A DNA stretch of 64,000 bases from Nocardia altamirensis NBRC 108246 (GCF_001612685.1 NZ_BDAY01000021.1:1-64000), one strand, 5' to 3'. Shown: positions 49,712-59,827, numbered from the stretch's first letter. Program-made: numbers and translations. The notes: a model not told the origin generated them from the sequence alone.

Positions 49712-51596
49712 CGTGATCGGAGACAAGGTGCCTCGGCGGACGCTCGACTCATTGGTGACTCAGGTCGCCTCCGAGCTGATGGGCGTCGACGCCACGAACA
49801 TGGCCGAGACGACCGAGCGGGTCCTTGCCCAGCTGGTCGAATACTTCGACGTCGACTTCAGCTACGTGCGCCACACCGACCGGGAACGCCGGGCGTCGGT
49901 GCTGATCGCCGAGTGGCCGCATCGGCCGCAGGTGCCCGATCCGGATCCGCTGGAGGTCGTCTACTTCGAGGGCGCCGACCCGGTGTTCCGCGCGTTCGAG
50001 CATGCGACCGAGCCGATGATCGCCCGCCCGACGCCCGAGTTCGCCGATTATCAGGAGACGATGCGCCGGGCCTCCGGCATCCCGGTGGTCACCACCGCCG
50101 CGGTGCCGCTGCTCTCGCGCGGTGAGTCCACCGGCGTGCTCGGCTTCATCAAGACCGGCGACCGGGAGTGGAGTACCCGCGAGCTCAACGTGCTCAAGGC
50201 GATCGCCGCGCTGTTCGCGCAGCTGCAGGCACGGGTCGTCGCCGAGGAACGGCTGCGCTACATCGCGCTGCACGACGACCTGACCGGGCTCGCGAACCGG
50301 CGCGCCTTGCTCGAGCACATGGAGGAACGCCTCCGGCCTGGCAGCCCCGGCCCGGTGGCGGCGTTCTTCCTCGACCTGGATCGGCTCAAGGCGCTCAACG
50401 ACTTCCTCGGGCACACCGCAGGCGACAACTTCATCCGCACGCTGTCCTCGCGCCTGCGTGAGCATCTCGATCCCGACGACATGATCGCGCGCCTCGGCGG
50501 CGACGAATTCGTCATCGTGCCTGCCAAGCCGATGGACGCGGTGGCCGCCGAGGAGGAGGGCACCAGGATTCAGCAGCTCATCGGGCGCCGGGTCACCGTC
50601 GGCGGTGAGTCGGTGAGCCGGGCCGCGAGCATCGGTGTCGCCGTCGGCATTCCCGGCGAGACCACCGTGGCCGACGTGCTGCGCCGGGCCGATCACGCAC
50701 TGCTCTCGGCCAAGTCGGGCGGCGGCAACGGCGTCGCGGTGTTCACCGATGCGATGCGGGCCCAGTTCGAGCTGCAGGACGATGTGGAGCTCAACCTGCG
50801 CGGCGCGGTGTCCGACGGGTCGTTGCTGCTGCACTATCAGCCGGAGGTCGACCTGCGCACCGGCCGGATCGTCGCGCTGGAGGCGCTGGTCCGCTGGCTG
50901 CATCCGACGCGAGGCCTGCTGCCGCCCGCCGCGTTCGTCACCGTGGCCGAGGCGACCAACCTGGCGGGCGAGCTCGGCCGCTGGGTGATCAGGTCGGCCT
51001 GCGCGCAGTTCGCCGAGTGGCGCAGGCGCGGGCTCGCGGCGAATGTCGTGATGCGGATCAATGTTTCGCCGGTGCAGTTGGTCAGCCTCGATTTCGTGGA
51101 GCGGATCGAAGACATCCTGCGGTTGTTCGGCATCGACGGCAGCTCGATCTGCCTGGAGATCACCGAGCACGTCGTCGTGCAGGACCTGGCGCGCACCCAG
51201 GTCACGCTGCGCGGACTCAAGCGGATGGGCGTGCAGATCGCGATCGACGATTTCGGCACCGGCTACAGCTCGCTGTCGCACCTGAAGGCGCTTCCGGTCG
51301 ACGCGGTGAAGATCGACCGCGGTTTCGTGCAGCGGCTCGGTGCGAGCACCGACGATCTCGCGATCGTGAAATCCATTATCGGCCTTGCCGGTTCGTTCGG
51401 CCTCGGGGTAGTCGGCGAGGGCGTCGAGACGGCGGTGGCCGCGCGCACTCTGGTCGGTCTCGGTTGCTATCGGGCACAGGGCTTTTTGATCGCGCGGCCG
51501 ATGCCCGCCGATGAGGTGGAAGCGCATCTTGCGGTGGGGCGCATCCCGCTCGATCTCGATCTACCGCGTGCGAGTCGGGGTACGGCCGGCATATGA
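49704..51596 (+). CDS. GAF-GGDEF-EAL cyclic-di-GMP bifunctional enzyme (Rv1354c/DcpA-like)
   Basis: 630 aa, GTG at 49704. GAF domain at about 15-180; GGDEF domain at about 185-345 with an intact RLGGDEFVIV (near residue 265); EAL domain at about 365-610 with an intact EALVRWLHP (near 393), EITEH, DDFGTGYSSL and KIDRGFV catalytic and metal-binding elements. Both cyclase and phosphodiesterase activities therefore look possible. I see no RxxD inhibitory site just before GGDEF. Domain order and length match mycobacterial Rv1354c/DcpA. The stop overlaps the next gene's start by 4 bp, coupling it to the Rv3651-like protein. Confidence 0.94.
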   Translation: MDSVIGDKVPRRTLDSLVTQVASELMGVDATNMAETTERVLAQLVEYFDVDFSYVRHTDRERRASVLIAEWPHRPQVPDPDPLEVVYFEGADPVFRAFEHATEPMIARPTPEFADYQETMRRASGIPVVTTAAVPLLSRGESTGVLGFIKTGDREWSTRELNVLKAIAALFAQLQARVVAEERLRYIALHDDLTGLANRRALLEHMEERLRPGSPGPVAAFFLDLDRLKALNDFLGHTAGDNFIRTLSSRLREHLDPDDMIARLGGDEFVIVPAKPMDAVAAEEEGTRIQQLIGRRVTVGGESVSRAASIGVAVGIPGETTVADVLRRADHALLSAKSGGGNGVAVFTDAMRAQFELQDDVELNLRGAVSDGSLLLHYQPEVDLRTGRIVALEALVRWLHPTRGLLPPAAFVTVAEATNLAGELGRWVIRSACAQFAEWRRRGLAANVVMRINVSPVQLVSLDFVERIEDILRLFGIDGSSICLEITEHVVVQDLARTQVTLRGLKRMGVQIAIDDFGTGYSSLSHLKALPVDAVKIDRGFVQRLGASTDDLAIVKSIIGLAGSFGLGVVGEGVETAVAARTLVGLGCYRAQGFLIARPMPADEVEAHLAVGRIPLDLDLPRASRGTAGI

Positions 51597-52603
51597 CCGG
51601 CGATCATGCGTCGGAAAGCCCACCGTCCGAACATGATTGGCTGCTGATCGAAACGCTGGAGCGGGCTGCCGACGGGTCGCCCTCGGTGCCGACGCTGGTC
51701 GCCGACGGTCCTCGGGTCAAGGACTGGGTGAGCCTGTTGCGGCCGCGCCGGGAATTGCATGCGGCCGCACCGCAATGGATCGAGGAGGTCGTGCGGCGCT
51801 GCGTCGCGACGGCCGAGCCGATCAGCAACTGCGAGAGCGGATTCGCGATCGTCGGTGTGCCCGTGCGGTGCGCGTTCGGCGAGGTGCACGGGGTCCAGGT
51901 GTGGGTGGGGCCGGTCGACGCGCACCCGGCGCCGCGCCCGCGCGTTGCGGCATGGGACTGGGTCGCCGACACCGAATTGGCCCACCACGGACCGGGTTTG
52001 GAGGAGTTGATCTTTGCCAGGGCGCCGCAGGAGGTGCGGGTGATCCGGACACCGCCCGAGGCGTTCGGCCGGATGGTGCGGTTCGACGGACGGCTCGACT
52101 ACTTCGACATGGTCGGCAAGCTCGACGGCCGGCACCAGAGCGCCGTCGACATGATCGGCGACGACGACGTCGTCCGCAGCTTCCAGATGGTGACCAGGGC
52201 CGACCCGGTGGCCCGCCGGGTGCGGGCGCTGATGCACGAGTGCACCGACGTCGCACCGGCTCGACCCGACGTCGACATGACCATGCTCCGCGCCGTCGCC
52301 CAGCGCGCCGACGACGGCGTCGGCTTCGTCTGGCTGAGCACCGGTCTGATCTACGAGTGGACCCGCATCCCCGCCCCGCCCTTGGACCGCTGGGCGGTCG
52401 AGCGGCCGACCGTGCACCCGGACGATATCGAGGAGTTCCGCACCGCCTGTGCGGATCTGGCAGGCACCACCGCCATCGAGCTACGCCTGCGGGTGCGATT
52501 CCTCGACTCCGAGTGGATTCCGGTGCGCGCCGAATTGCGGCCGGTCGTGGTCGACGCGAGCGGGCACGGGCTGCTTCGGGTCTGGGCGGAACCGACCGAC
52601 TGA
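51593..52603 (+). CDS. Rv3651-like PAS/GAF-fold protein
   Basis: 336 aa. The N-terminus HDWLLIETLERA, then VADGPRVKDWVSLLRPRREL, resembles the start of mycobacterial Rv3651, a cytosolic protein of three linked domains of PAS-like fold and about the same length. The middle part (VHGVQVWVGPVDAHPAPRP) and C-terminal part (ERPTVHPDDIEEFRTAC, typical of PAS domains) agree. No catalytic motif is visible, so a sensory or scaffolding role is likely. Translational coupling to a c-di-GMP enzyme suggests a partner or effector of that enzyme. Confidence 0.75.
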   Translation: MTGDHASESPPSEHDWLLIETLERAADGSPSVPTLVADGPRVKDWVSLLRPRRELHAAAPQWIEEVVRRCVATAEPISNCESGFAIVGVPVRCAFGEVHGVQVWVGPVDAHPAPRPRVAAWDWVADTELAHHGPGLEELIFARAPQEVRVIRTPPEAFGRMVRFDGRLDYFDMVGKLDGRHQSAVDMIGDDDVVRSFQMVTRADPVARRVRALMHECTDVAPARPDVDMTMLRAVAQRADDGVGFVWLSTGLIYEWTRIPAPPLDRWAVERPTVHPDDIEEFRTACADLAGTTAIELRLRVRFLDSEWIPVRAELRPVVVDASGHGLLRVWAEPTD

Positions 52604-52704
52604 AAATACGGACAAACCGGTTTCGCCGGGTCTTTCACGGCTGTTCACGTGCCGTTCGGCGCAGTGGTCCCGAAGATAACCCGACTAGCTGCACCATCGG
52701 CGAG

Positions 52705-53832
52705 GTGCGCATAGTTCAGCTTGCGAACTTCTACGGCCCGCGTTCGGGTGGGTTGCGCACTGCCTTGCATCATCTCGGTGAGGGATATGTGGCGGCCGGG
52801 CACGAAGTGGTGCTCATTGTGCCTGGTGCGCGCCGATCCGAAGAGCTGCTGCCCACCGGGGTCGTCCGGGTCACGTTGCCCGCCTTGGCCATTCCGTGGA
52901 CCGGCGGCTATCGCGCGGCCGATCCACGGCGGGTCGCCGACGTGCTGACAGGCCTGCGCCCGGACGTGCTCGAGGTCTCGGATCGGTTGACGCTGCGCGG
53001 ATTCGGCCGCTGGGCGCGCAAGCGCGACGTGGCAGGGGTGATGATCTCGCACGAACGCCTCGACCGGCTGCTCGGTCAGTTCATGCCACGCCAGGCCGCG
53101 CGCCGCTGCGCCGATGTGGCCAACGGCCGGACCGCCGCCGACTACGACATCGTGGTCTGCACCACCGAATTCGCCCGCGAGGAATTCCTGCGCATCGGCG
53201 CGTCGAACGCCGAGCTGGTGCCGCTCGGCGTCGATCTCGAACTGTTCAGTCCACGCAGGCGCGACGGCAGGCTGCGCGCCGACCTCGGTGCGCAGGGCCA
53301 TCCGCTGCTGGTGCACTGCGGCAGGCTTTCGGTGGAGAAGCGGGTGGACCGCAGCATCGACGCGGTGGCCGCGCTGCGCAGGGCGGGCACCGAGGTCCGC
53401 CTGGTCGTCGCCGGTGACGGCCCGCGCCGCGAGGCGCTGGAACGCCGGGCCCGCGCATTGCCGCCACTGGCCGACGGACAATCCGCCGTACACTTCACCG
53501 GCTTCATCTCCGAACGCGCGATGGTCGCGAAACTGCTTGCCACCGCGGATGTTTCCCTGGCGCCAGGCCCGCACGAGACCTTCGGCCTCGCCGCGCTGGA
53601 AGCGCTCGCGGCGGGCACGCCGGTGGTGGCGAGCCGATCCTCGGCGCTCGCCGACATCGTGACCGCCGAGTGCGGCGCGGTCGCCGCCGACCGCGGCTCC
53701 GCGTTCGCGCAGGCCGTCACCGACGTGCTGGCGATGCCGACGGCAGGGCGCAGGAAGGCCGCACGCAGCAGGGCCGAGCAGTACACCTGGCCGCGGGCGG
53801 TGGCAGGAATGCTTGACGTGCTGGGCCGGTAG
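52705..53832 (+). CDS. GT4 glycosyltransferase (PimC/alpha-mannosyltransferase-like)
   Basis: 375 aa from GTG at 52705 (VRIVQLANFYGPRSGGL), the usual N-terminus of this group; the ribosome-binding site is weak. GT-B fold: acceptor domain with GPRSGGLRTALHHLGEGY, nucleotide-sugar domain with HCGRLSVEKRVDRSI and the EX7E motif ETFGLAALE followed by ALAAGTPVVAS. It is similar in style to mycobacterial PimC, which adds mannose to phosphatidylinositol mannosides using GDP-mannose. It probably works on envelope lipoglycans. The downstream SDR lies 22 nt away and may be cotranscribed. Confidence 0.85.
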   Translation: MRIVQLANFYGPRSGGLRTALHHLGEGYVAAGHEVVLIVPGARRSEELLPTGVVRVTLPALAIPWTGGYRAADPRRVADVLTGLRPDVLEVSDRLTLRGFGRWARKRDVAGVMISHERLDRLLGQFMPRQAARRCADVANGRTAADYDIVVCTTEFAREEFLRIGASNAELVPLGVDLELFSPRRRDGRLRADLGAQGHPLLVHCGRLSVEKRVDRSIDAVAALRRAGTEVRLVVAGDGPRREALERRARALPPLADGQSAVHFTGFISERAMVAKLLATADVSLAPGPHETFGLAALEALAAGTPVVASRSSALADIVTAECGAVAADRGSAFAQAVTDVLAMPTAGRRKAARSRAEQYTWPRAVAGMLDVLGR

Positions 53833-53854
53833 TGCCTGCCTCGAGTACCCTGCG

Positions 53855-54763
53855 ATGAACCGATTCGAGCAATTCGAGATGGGATGCGTAGTGCGAGGTA
53901 GTTGGCGACGCGGCCGCAGGACCGTGCGGGACGCGAAGGTGCTGATCACGGGGGCGGCCAGCGGAATAGGCCGGGCTACCGCGCAGGCCGCGGGCGCGGC
54001 GGGCGCAGAGCTGGTGCTCACCGATATCGACGCGGCGGGGTTGGACGCGACGGTGGCCGACATTCGCGGCAGCGGCGGTGTCGTGCTCGTCGCCGAGGCC
54101 TTCGACATCACCGATTACGACGCCGTCACCGCATTCGCGGAGAAGGTGCACACCGCGCACGGCAGCCTCGACGTCGTGATGAACGTGGCAGGCACCTCGG
54201 CGTGGGGCACGGTGGAGAACCTGGAGCACAAGCACTGGCGGCGCATGGTCGAGGTCAATCTGATGGGCCCGATCCACGTCATCGAGAACTTCGTGCCGCC
54301 GATGGTGCGGGCGGGCAAGGGCGGCGCGCTGGTCAACGTGTCCTCGGCGGCAGGCCTGCTCGCGCTGCCGTGGCACGCGGCCTACAGCGCGGGCAAATAC
54401 GGCATCCGCGGCGTCTCCGAGGTGCTGCGCTTCGACCTGGACCAGCACGACATCTCGGTGCACCTGGTGGTGCCAGGCGCGGTGGACACGCCGCTGGTGC
54501 ACACGGTCGAGCTGGTCGGCGTCGACCGGGAGTCGCCGAAGATCCAGCGCGCGATCAAGTCGTTCACCAGGCACGCTGTCGCGCCGGAGCACGTGGCCGC
54601 CGCGATCCTGCGCGGCATGGCGCGCAACCGGTTCCTGATCTACACCTCGTTCGACATCCGGTTCGGCTACTGGTGGGCGCGCAAGTTCGCGCTGCCCTAC
54701 GAAATCGTGATGCGCCAGGCCAGCGCCCGGTTCACCCGATTGCTGGCTTCGCAGCGCAATTGA
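53855..54763 (+). CDS. SDR family oxidoreductase
   Basis: 302 aa from ATG at 53855; in-frame ATG at 53879 and GTG at 53891 are also possible. TGAASGIG cofactor motif, DIDAAG acidic strand (NAD preference), N-V-A-G, catalytic Ser in VNVSSAAG and YSAGK. A longer C-terminus ([22 protein letters not shown]) is basic and amphipathic, so it may be membrane-associated. It overlaps the convergent soxR gene by 32 bp. The substrate is unknown. Confidence 0.88.
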   Translation: MNRFEQFEMGCVVRGSWRRGRRTVRDAKVLITGAASGIGRATAQAAGAAGAELVLTDIDAAGLDATVADIRGSGGVVLVAEAFDITDYDAVTAFAEKVHTAHGSLDVVMNVAGTSAWGTVENLEHKHWRRMVEVNLMGPIHVIENFVPPMVRAGKGGALVNVSSAAGLLALPWHAAYSAGKYGIRGVSEVLRFDLDQHDISVHLVVPGAVDTPLVHTVELVGVDRESPKIQRAIKSFTRHAVAPEHVAAAILRGMARNRFLIYTSFDIRFGYWWARKFALPYEIVMRQASARFTRLLASQRN

Positions 54764-55217
54764 GCTGCACGTCGAGCACGCGGGCGCCGGGTCCCTCGGT
54801 GCCGAGCCGGTCGTGTTCGTTGACGAGTTTGCAGCTGCCGAGCGACAGGCAGCCGCAGCCGATGCAGCCGGTCAGGTTGTCGCGCAACCGGATCAGTTGG
54901 GTGATGCGGTCGTCGAGGTCGGCCCGCCAGTTGGTGGACAGCGTCTCCCAGTCGCGGCGGGTGGGATTGCGGCCTTCCGGCAATTGATCGAGTGCGTCGC
55001 GAATTTCACTGAGCGGGATACCGACTCGTTGGGAAATGCGGATAAAGGCGACCCGCCGCAGCGTCTCTCGCGCGTATCTGCGCTGATTTCCGCTGGTCCG
55101 GCGGCTGCTGATCAGGCCTTCGCGTTCGTAGAAGTGCAACGCGGAAACGGCTACTCCGCTACGCTCGGAAAGCTGCCCGGGGGTCAGCTCCTTCGCTCGC
55201 CAATCGGCTGTCGACAT
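54732..55217 (-). CDS. soxR: Redox-sensitive transcriptional activator SoxR
   Basis: 161 aa, ATG at 55217 with GGAGGAG upstream. MerR-type winged HTH ([27 protein letters not shown]), dimerisation helix, and the [2Fe-2S] ligand set [12 protein letters not shown] (CX2CXCX5C), which identifies SoxR. In actinobacteria SoxR responds to redox-active metabolites rather than driving a SoxS regulon. A SoxR-box-like site lies 18 bp upstream in the divergent region with arcA. Confidence 0.95.
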   Translation of the reverse strand: MSTADWRAKELTPGQLSERSGVAVSALHFYEREGLISSRRTSGNQRRYARETLRRVAFIRISQRVGIPLSEIRDALDQLPEGRNPTRRDWETLSTNWRADLDDRITQLIRLRDNLTGCIGCGCLSLGSCKLVNEHDRLGTEGPGARVLDVQLNCAAKPAIG

Positions 55218-55234
55218 TCACGCTCCTCCATTCG

Positions 55235-55252
55235 CCTAAACAATACTTGAGG
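55235..55252. promoter_or_regulatory. SoxR-box-like operator
   Basis: CCTAAACAATACTTGAGG is an 18-bp site whose right half CTTGAGG matches the SoxR consensus (CCTCAAG-N4-CTTGAGG) exactly and whose left half matches five of seven positions. It lies between soxR (start 55217) and arcA (start 55288), ideally placed for autoregulation and possibly for arcA. Confidence 0.6.
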
Positions 55253-55287
55253 TTAGGGCGACCTGGGGGAGGAATCGGGACAACGGT

Positions 55288-56703
55288 ATGTCAATGTCCC
55301 CGGGGCCCACCTCCTCGTCCCCGGATCCGCCCGTGTGCGCAGCAACACCGCAACGAAGGGAAGAATTGCGTGCTCTTGTGGCCGCGGCGAACTACGGTCT
55401 GAGCATGGGAGCAGACGCTGTGCCCGCGCGGCACGGAGAGGATTCGGACGCGGACGGGCTAGATCCCGACCGTCCGGGCGTGCAGTTGACGGTGACCTCC
55501 GAGGTCGGCACGCTGCGCACGGTGCTGCTGCACCGGCCGGGTGACGAGCTGCGCAGGCTCACCCCGCGCAACAACGACCAGTTGCTGTTCGACGGCATTC
55601 CCTGGGTGGAACGGGCCCAACAGGAACACGACGCCTTCGCGGGCGTGCTGCGCGAGCGCGGCGTCGAGGTGCTGCTGCTCGCCGATCTGCTCGCCGAGAC
55701 CCTCGCCGTCAGCGGCGCGGCCCGCATCCAGGGCATCTCCGCGGCCGTCGACGCGCGCAGGCTCGGGCACACCCTGGCCGACCAGCTCGCCGCGTTCCTG
55801 CGTGGCGTGCGCGCCAGGGACCTGGCCAACATCCTGATGGCCGGGATGACCTTCGACGAGCTACCGTTCGGGCCGGACGCCACCTCGCTGGTGCGCCGGA
55901 TGCATCACGGCGCCGACTTCGTCATCGATCCGCTGCCCAACCTGCTGTTCACCAGGGATTCCTCGTTCTGGATCGGCCCGCGCGTCGCGATCACCTCGCT
56001 GGCGCTGCCCGCCAGAGCCAGGGAAACCTCGCTCACCGATCTGATCTACGCGTTCCATCCCCGGTTCCTCGGGGTCCGCCGTGCCTACGAATCGCACACC
56101 GCGCCCATCGAAGGCGGCGACGTGCTGCTGCTCGCACCGGGCGTCGTCGCGGTCGGCGTCGGCGAGCGCACCTCACCGGCGGGCGCGGAAGCGTTGGCGC
56201 GCAGCCTGTTCGACGACGACCTCGCGCACACCGTGCTGGTCATCCCGATCGCGCAGAGCCGGGCGACCATGCACCTGGACACCGTGTGCACGATGGTCGA
56301 CACCGACGCGCTGGTGATGTATCCGGCGGTGCGTGACTCCTTGTGCGCGTTCACCATTCAGCGCGAAGACGATTACGGCGGGCGCAACGGCGCTGGCCGG
56401 GTCTCGATGAGCGGACCCGACCCGTTCCTGGTCGCCGCCGCCAAGGCCATGGGCATCGACAAGCTGCGGGTCATCGATACCGGACTCGACGGCGTCACCG
56501 CCGAGCGCGAACAGTGGGACGACGGAAACAACACGCTCGCGCTGGCGCCGGGCGTGGTCGCGGCCTATGAGCGCAACGAGATGACCAACGGGCGACTGGA
56601 GGACGCGGGCATCGAGGTGCTGCGGATACCGGGCTCCGAATTGGGTTCCGGCAGAGGCGGTCCCCGCTGCCTGTCCTGTCCGCTTTCTCGGGATCACCGG
56701 TAA
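55288..56703 (+). CDS. arcA: Arginine deiminase
   Basis: 471 aa from ATG at 55288. The core from about residue 60 ([20 protein letters not shown]) matches ADI, with [37 protein letters not shown], the His region [11 protein letters not shown] and the catalytic Cys in [10 protein letters not shown]. It hydrolyses arginine to citrulline and ammonia. The N-terminus is about 40 residues longer than typical ADI, and ATG at 55405 may be the true start. No ornithine carbamoyltransferase or carbamate kinase lies beside it, so the full ADI pathway is not clustered here. Divergent from soxR. Confidence 0.94.
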   Translation: MSMSPGPTSSSPDPPVCAATPQRREELRALVAAANYGLSMGADAVPARHGEDSDADGLDPDRPGVQLTVTSEVGTLRTVLLHRPGDELRRLTPRNNDQLLFDGIPWVERAQQEHDAFAGVLRERGVEVLLLADLLAETLAVSGAARIQGISAAVDARRLGHTLADQLAAFLRGVRARDLANILMAGMTFDELPFGPDATSLVRRMHHGADFVIDPLPNLLFTRDSSFWIGPRVAITSLALPARARETSLTDLIYAFHPRFLGVRRAYESHTAPIEGGDVLLLAPGVVAVGVGERTSPAGAEALARSLFDDDLAHTVLVIPIAQSRATMHLDTVCTMVDTDALVMYPAVRDSLCAFTIQREDDYGGRNGAGRVSMSGPDPFLVAAAKAMGIDKLRVIDTGLDGVTAEREQWDDGNNTLALAPGVVAAYERNEMTNGRLEDAGIEVLRIPGSELGSGRGGPRCLSCPLSRDHR

Positions 56704-56748
56704 GACGTCGGGGCGCAGGCGACTGTGAGTGAGGCATAGGAGCGAACC

Positions 56749-57108
56749 ATGTTCAACATCACCGTGTCGCACGAGTCGACCGTGCCGCCCTACGAACAAC
56801 TACGCATGGGGATCATCGCTCAGGTGCGCTCCGGCGAGCTGACCGCGGGCACCAAGATTCCCACGGTCCGTGCCCTTGCCGCGCAACTCGGGCTCGCGCC
56901 GAACACGGTGGCCCGCGCCTATCGGGAGCTGGAAACGGACGGGGTGGTCGAAACCCGGGGCAGGCAAGGGTCTTTCATTGCCTCCTCCGGTGACCCGACC
57001 CGCGATGTCGCTGGTCGCGCCGCCACCGCCTATGTCGCCACCGTGCGGCGGCTCGGCCTGGACGACGAGGCGGCGCTGCGTTATGTGAAAGCGGCGCTGG
57101 ATAGTTGA
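56749..57108 (+). CDS. Short GntR-family (YtrA-like) regulator
   Basis: 119 aa, ATG after AGGAG. N-terminal winged HTH: PPYEQLRMGIIAQVRSGELTAGTKIPTVRALAAQLGLAPNTV region, then RAYRELETDGVVETRGRQGSFI. The tail after the HTH is only ~45 residues, as in the YtrA subgroup, which usually controls adjacent ABC-type exporters; none is adjacent here. 45 nt downstream of arcA on the same strand. Confidence 0.92.
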   Translation: MFNITVSHESTVPPYEQLRMGIIAQVRSGELTAGTKIPTVRALAAQLGLAPNTVARAYRELETDGVVETRGRQGSFIASSGDPTRDVAGRAATAYVATVRRLGLDDEAALRYVKAALDS

Positions 57109-57139
57109 GCGCGCGGCGTCGAGCGCGGGATGCGGAGCG

Positions 57140-58765
57140 TCAACGCCAGCTCGGCAGCCACAGATGGTCGTGCCAGTTGCCCGGTGTGATCGGCAGCGCG
57201 GTGAGAATGGGCCACAGCCAGATGAAGTTGGCGATCACCAAACCGAGATAGAGACAGACCGCAAGCAGTCCTAAGGCATGTCGTTCGTCGGGCGCCACGG
57301 GTAGGTAGGTCCCGACGGGGCTGCGCGGCACCGGGACTCGCCGGGTGGGCCCGAGCACATCGCCGAGCGCCAGTGCCATCCCCATCACCAGGAACGGCGC
57401 GAGCGCCACCGCGTAGAAGTAGTACATCTGCCGATCGAGGGTCAGGAACCAGGGCAGCAGCGCCGCGCCGTAGCCGACGAGCACCGTGATGTAGCGCCAG
57501 TCGCGGCGGACCACGCTGCGCCACAGCATCCACGCGAGCAACGGGAACGCGAGCCACCAGATCGCGGGCGTGCCGATCAACATGACGGCCTTCACGCACT
57601 GGGTCTGCCCACAACCGCTGACGCCGTTGTCGGCGTAGTAGTAGAGCATCGGCCGCAGGCCCATCGGCCAGGTCCACGGCTTCGATTCCCACGGATGGTG
57701 ATTGCCCGCCGAATTGGTCAGGCCCTCATGGAATTCCAGCGCCCGCGCGTTGAAATACCACAGCGACCGCATCGCGTCGGGCACGATATGCGACCAGAAT
57801 CCGCCGGTGCCGATCGGCGCGGTCGGCGCGGACGGATTGCCTGCCATGTACCGATCGACGCCGGTCTCACTGGCGAACCAGGCCCAGTACGAGGCGAGAT
57901 ACACCCCGATCGGTATCAGCACCAAGGCATACAGCGCGGGCCCGATATCGCGGAGCGCGGTGCCGAACCACGGCCTGCGTACCCCGTAGGCCCGCCGCGC
58001 CGCCAGATCGAAGCAGACGCTGAGCAGGCCGAAGGCGACGATGAAATACACGCCGGACCATTTGGTTCCGCAGGCCAAGCCGAGCAGCACGCCTGCACCG
58101 AAGCGCCACCACCGCACGCCGAGCCGCGGGCCCCAAGGGCTCATGTCGATCCGGCCCTCCGCGTCGACCTTCGCCATGCGGGCGCGGACCTCGTCCCGGT
58201 CGACGATCAGACAACCGAAGGCGGCGGTGACGAACAACGCGAGAAAGATGTCGAGCATGCCGATGCGCGAGGAGACGAAGGTGAGCCCGTCGGCGATCAG
58301 CAGGACGCCCGCGAACGCACCGATCAGGGTGGAGCGCGCCAGCCGCCGCACGATCCTGATCACCAGCAGCACGAGCAGCGTGCCTGCCACCGCCGAGGCG
58401 AACCGCCAGCCCCAGCCGTTGTAGCCGAACATCGCCTCGCCGATCGCGATGAGCTGCTTGCCGATCGGCGGATGCACCACCAGCCCGTAGCCGGGGTTGT
58501 CCTCCACCCAGCCGCCGGTGAGCATCTGCCAGCCCTGCGGCGCGTAATGCTTCTCGTCGAACACCGGGGTGCCCGCGTCGGTCGGATAGCTGAGCATGAT
58601 GAACCGCGTCACTGCCGCGATTGCCGTGAGGAACGCGGTGACCACCCAGCCGCGCAGGGTGTCGGTCGGCCCGAAATCGGGCGGCGGCCGCAGCGGCGCG
58701 GGGCTCGACCAGGAGGGCACGGCCCCGAATGGAGCGGTCGCGCGCTGGTCGGTCACCTGTGTCAC
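57140..58765 (-). CDS. pmt: Dolichyl-phosphate-mannose-protein mannosyltransferase (PMT, Rv1002c-like)
   Basis: 541 aa, GTG at 58765. GT39 membrane enzyme with about 10-11 transmembrane segments. The first extracytoplasmic loop carries the catalytic acidic pair in TPVFDEKHYAPQ; VVHPPIGKQLI and the long loop with PIGTGGFWSHIVPDA follow. It transfers mannose from polyprenyl-phosphate-mannose to Ser/Thr of secreted proteins during Sec export. Divergent from rsmI across 192 bp, the same head-to-head arrangement as Rv1002c/Rv1003 in mycobacteria. Confidence 0.93.
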   Translation of the reverse strand: MTQVTDQRATAPFGAVPSWSSPAPLRPPPDFGPTDTLRGWVVTAFLTAIAAVTRFIMLSYPTDAGTPVFDEKHYAPQGWQMLTGGWVEDNPGYGLVVHPPIGKQLIAIGEAMFGYNGWGWRFASAVAGTLLVLLVIRIVRRLARSTLIGAFAGVLLIADGLTFVSSRIGMLDIFLALFVTAAFGCLIVDRDEVRARMAKVDAEGRIDMSPWGPRLGVRWWRFGAGVLLGLACGTKWSGVYFIVAFGLLSVCFDLAARRAYGVRRPWFGTALRDIGPALYALVLIPIGVYLASYWAWFASETGVDRYMAGNPSAPTAPIGTGGFWSHIVPDAMRSLWYFNARALEFHEGLTNSAGNHHPWESKPWTWPMGLRPMLYYYADNGVSGCGQTQCVKAVMLIGTPAIWWLAFPLLAWMLWRSVVRRDWRYITVLVGYGAALLPWFLTLDRQMYYFYAVALAPFLVMGMALALGDVLGPTRRVPVPRSPVGTYLPVAPDERHALGLLAVCLYLGLVIANFIWLWPILTALPITPGNWHDHLWLPSWR

Positions 58766-58957
58766 GCCCCGATCGTATGCTGTGCGCGCCGCGAGGTCCC
58801 GCAGCGGTGAGCCCGACACAGTACGAATCACATAGCACGCGGCCGACTCCCGCGTTGTCACGATCACATATCGAACCGTGCGACGGCGGTACGTTCGGCG
58901 TGGCTCGATAGGCTGCCATGGTCCGGCGGGTGCCGGGTGTGTCCAGACGGGAGTGCG

Positions 58958-59827
58958 GTGGCGGACGAGGCGACGGGTGAGCCAGGGCAGGGCAGGCTGG
59001 TACTGGCGGCGACGCCGATGGGCGACATCGGTGACGCGTCGCAGCGGCTGCGCGACGCGCTCGGGTCGGCCGATGTCGTCGCGGCCGAAGACACCCGCCG
59101 CACCAAGTCGCTGGCCAAGGCACTCGGGGTGGAGATCACCGGACGGGTCGTGAGTTTCTACGACCACGTGGAGACCGCCCGAATCCCGACGCTGCTCGGC
59201 GAGATCGAGGCGGGGCGCACGGTGCTGCTGGTGACCGACGCAGGCATGCCGTCGGTCAGCGATCCCGGATACCGGCTGGTCGCGGCCTGCGCGGCGCGCT
59301 CGCTGCCGGTGACCTGCCTGCCAGGCCCCTCGGCGGTCACCACCGCACTTGCGCTGTCCGCGCTTCCGGTGGAGCGGTTCTGCTTCGACGGCTTCGCGCC
59401 GCGCAAATCCGGGCAGCGGCGAGAGTGGTTGCGCACGTTGGCCACCGAGCCGCGCGCCTGCGTGTTCTTCGAGGCGCCGCACCGCCTCGCCGATTGTCTG
59501 GCCGACGCCGTCGCGGTGCTCGGGCCGGATCGGCGCGCGGCCGTCTGCCGTGAGCTCACCAAGACCTACGAGGAGGTCGTCCGCGGCACGCTGGCCGAGC
59601 TCGCCGCGTGGGCCGTCGACGGTGCCCGCGGCGAGATCACCGTGGTTCTCGAAGGGGCGCAACCCCGCTCCGCCGACCCGGCAGATCTGGTCGACGAGGT
59701 CGAGGCGCTGACCGCGACGGGCGTGCGCCTCAAGGACGCCTGCGCGCAGGTGGCCACCGCCAACGGCGCCTCCCGCAACGAGTTGTACGACGCCGTGCTG
59801 GTCGCGCGGCGCGACGGCGAGGCGTGA
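58958..59827 (+). CDS. rsmI: 16S rRNA (cytidine-1402-2'-O)-methyltransferase RsmI
   Basis: 289 aa from GTG at 58958 (GGGAG four bases upstream; an earlier GTG at 58937 is possible). Tetrapyrrole-methylase fold: LVLAATPMGDIGDASQRL, VVAAEDTRRTKSLAKALG, LVTDAGMPSVSDPGYRLV, LPGPSAVTTALALSALP and FFEAPHRL, which together are diagnostic of RsmI. It methylates the ribose of C1402 in 16S rRNA with S-adenosylmethionine. The C-terminal helical domain (RLKDACAQVATANGASRNELY) is complete. Confidence 0.95.
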   Translation: MADEATGEPGQGRLVLAATPMGDIGDASQRLRDALGSADVVAAEDTRRTKSLAKALGVEITGRVVSFYDHVETARIPTLLGEIEAGRTVLLVTDAGMPSVSDPGYRLVAACAARSLPVTCLPGPSAVTTALALSALPVERFCFDGFAPRKSGQRREWLRTLATEPRACVFFEAPHRLADCLADAVAVLGPDRRAAVCRELTKTYEEVVRGTLAELAAWAVDGARGEITVVLEGAQPRSADPADLVDEVEALTATGVRLKDACAQVATANGASRNELYDAVLVARRDGEA

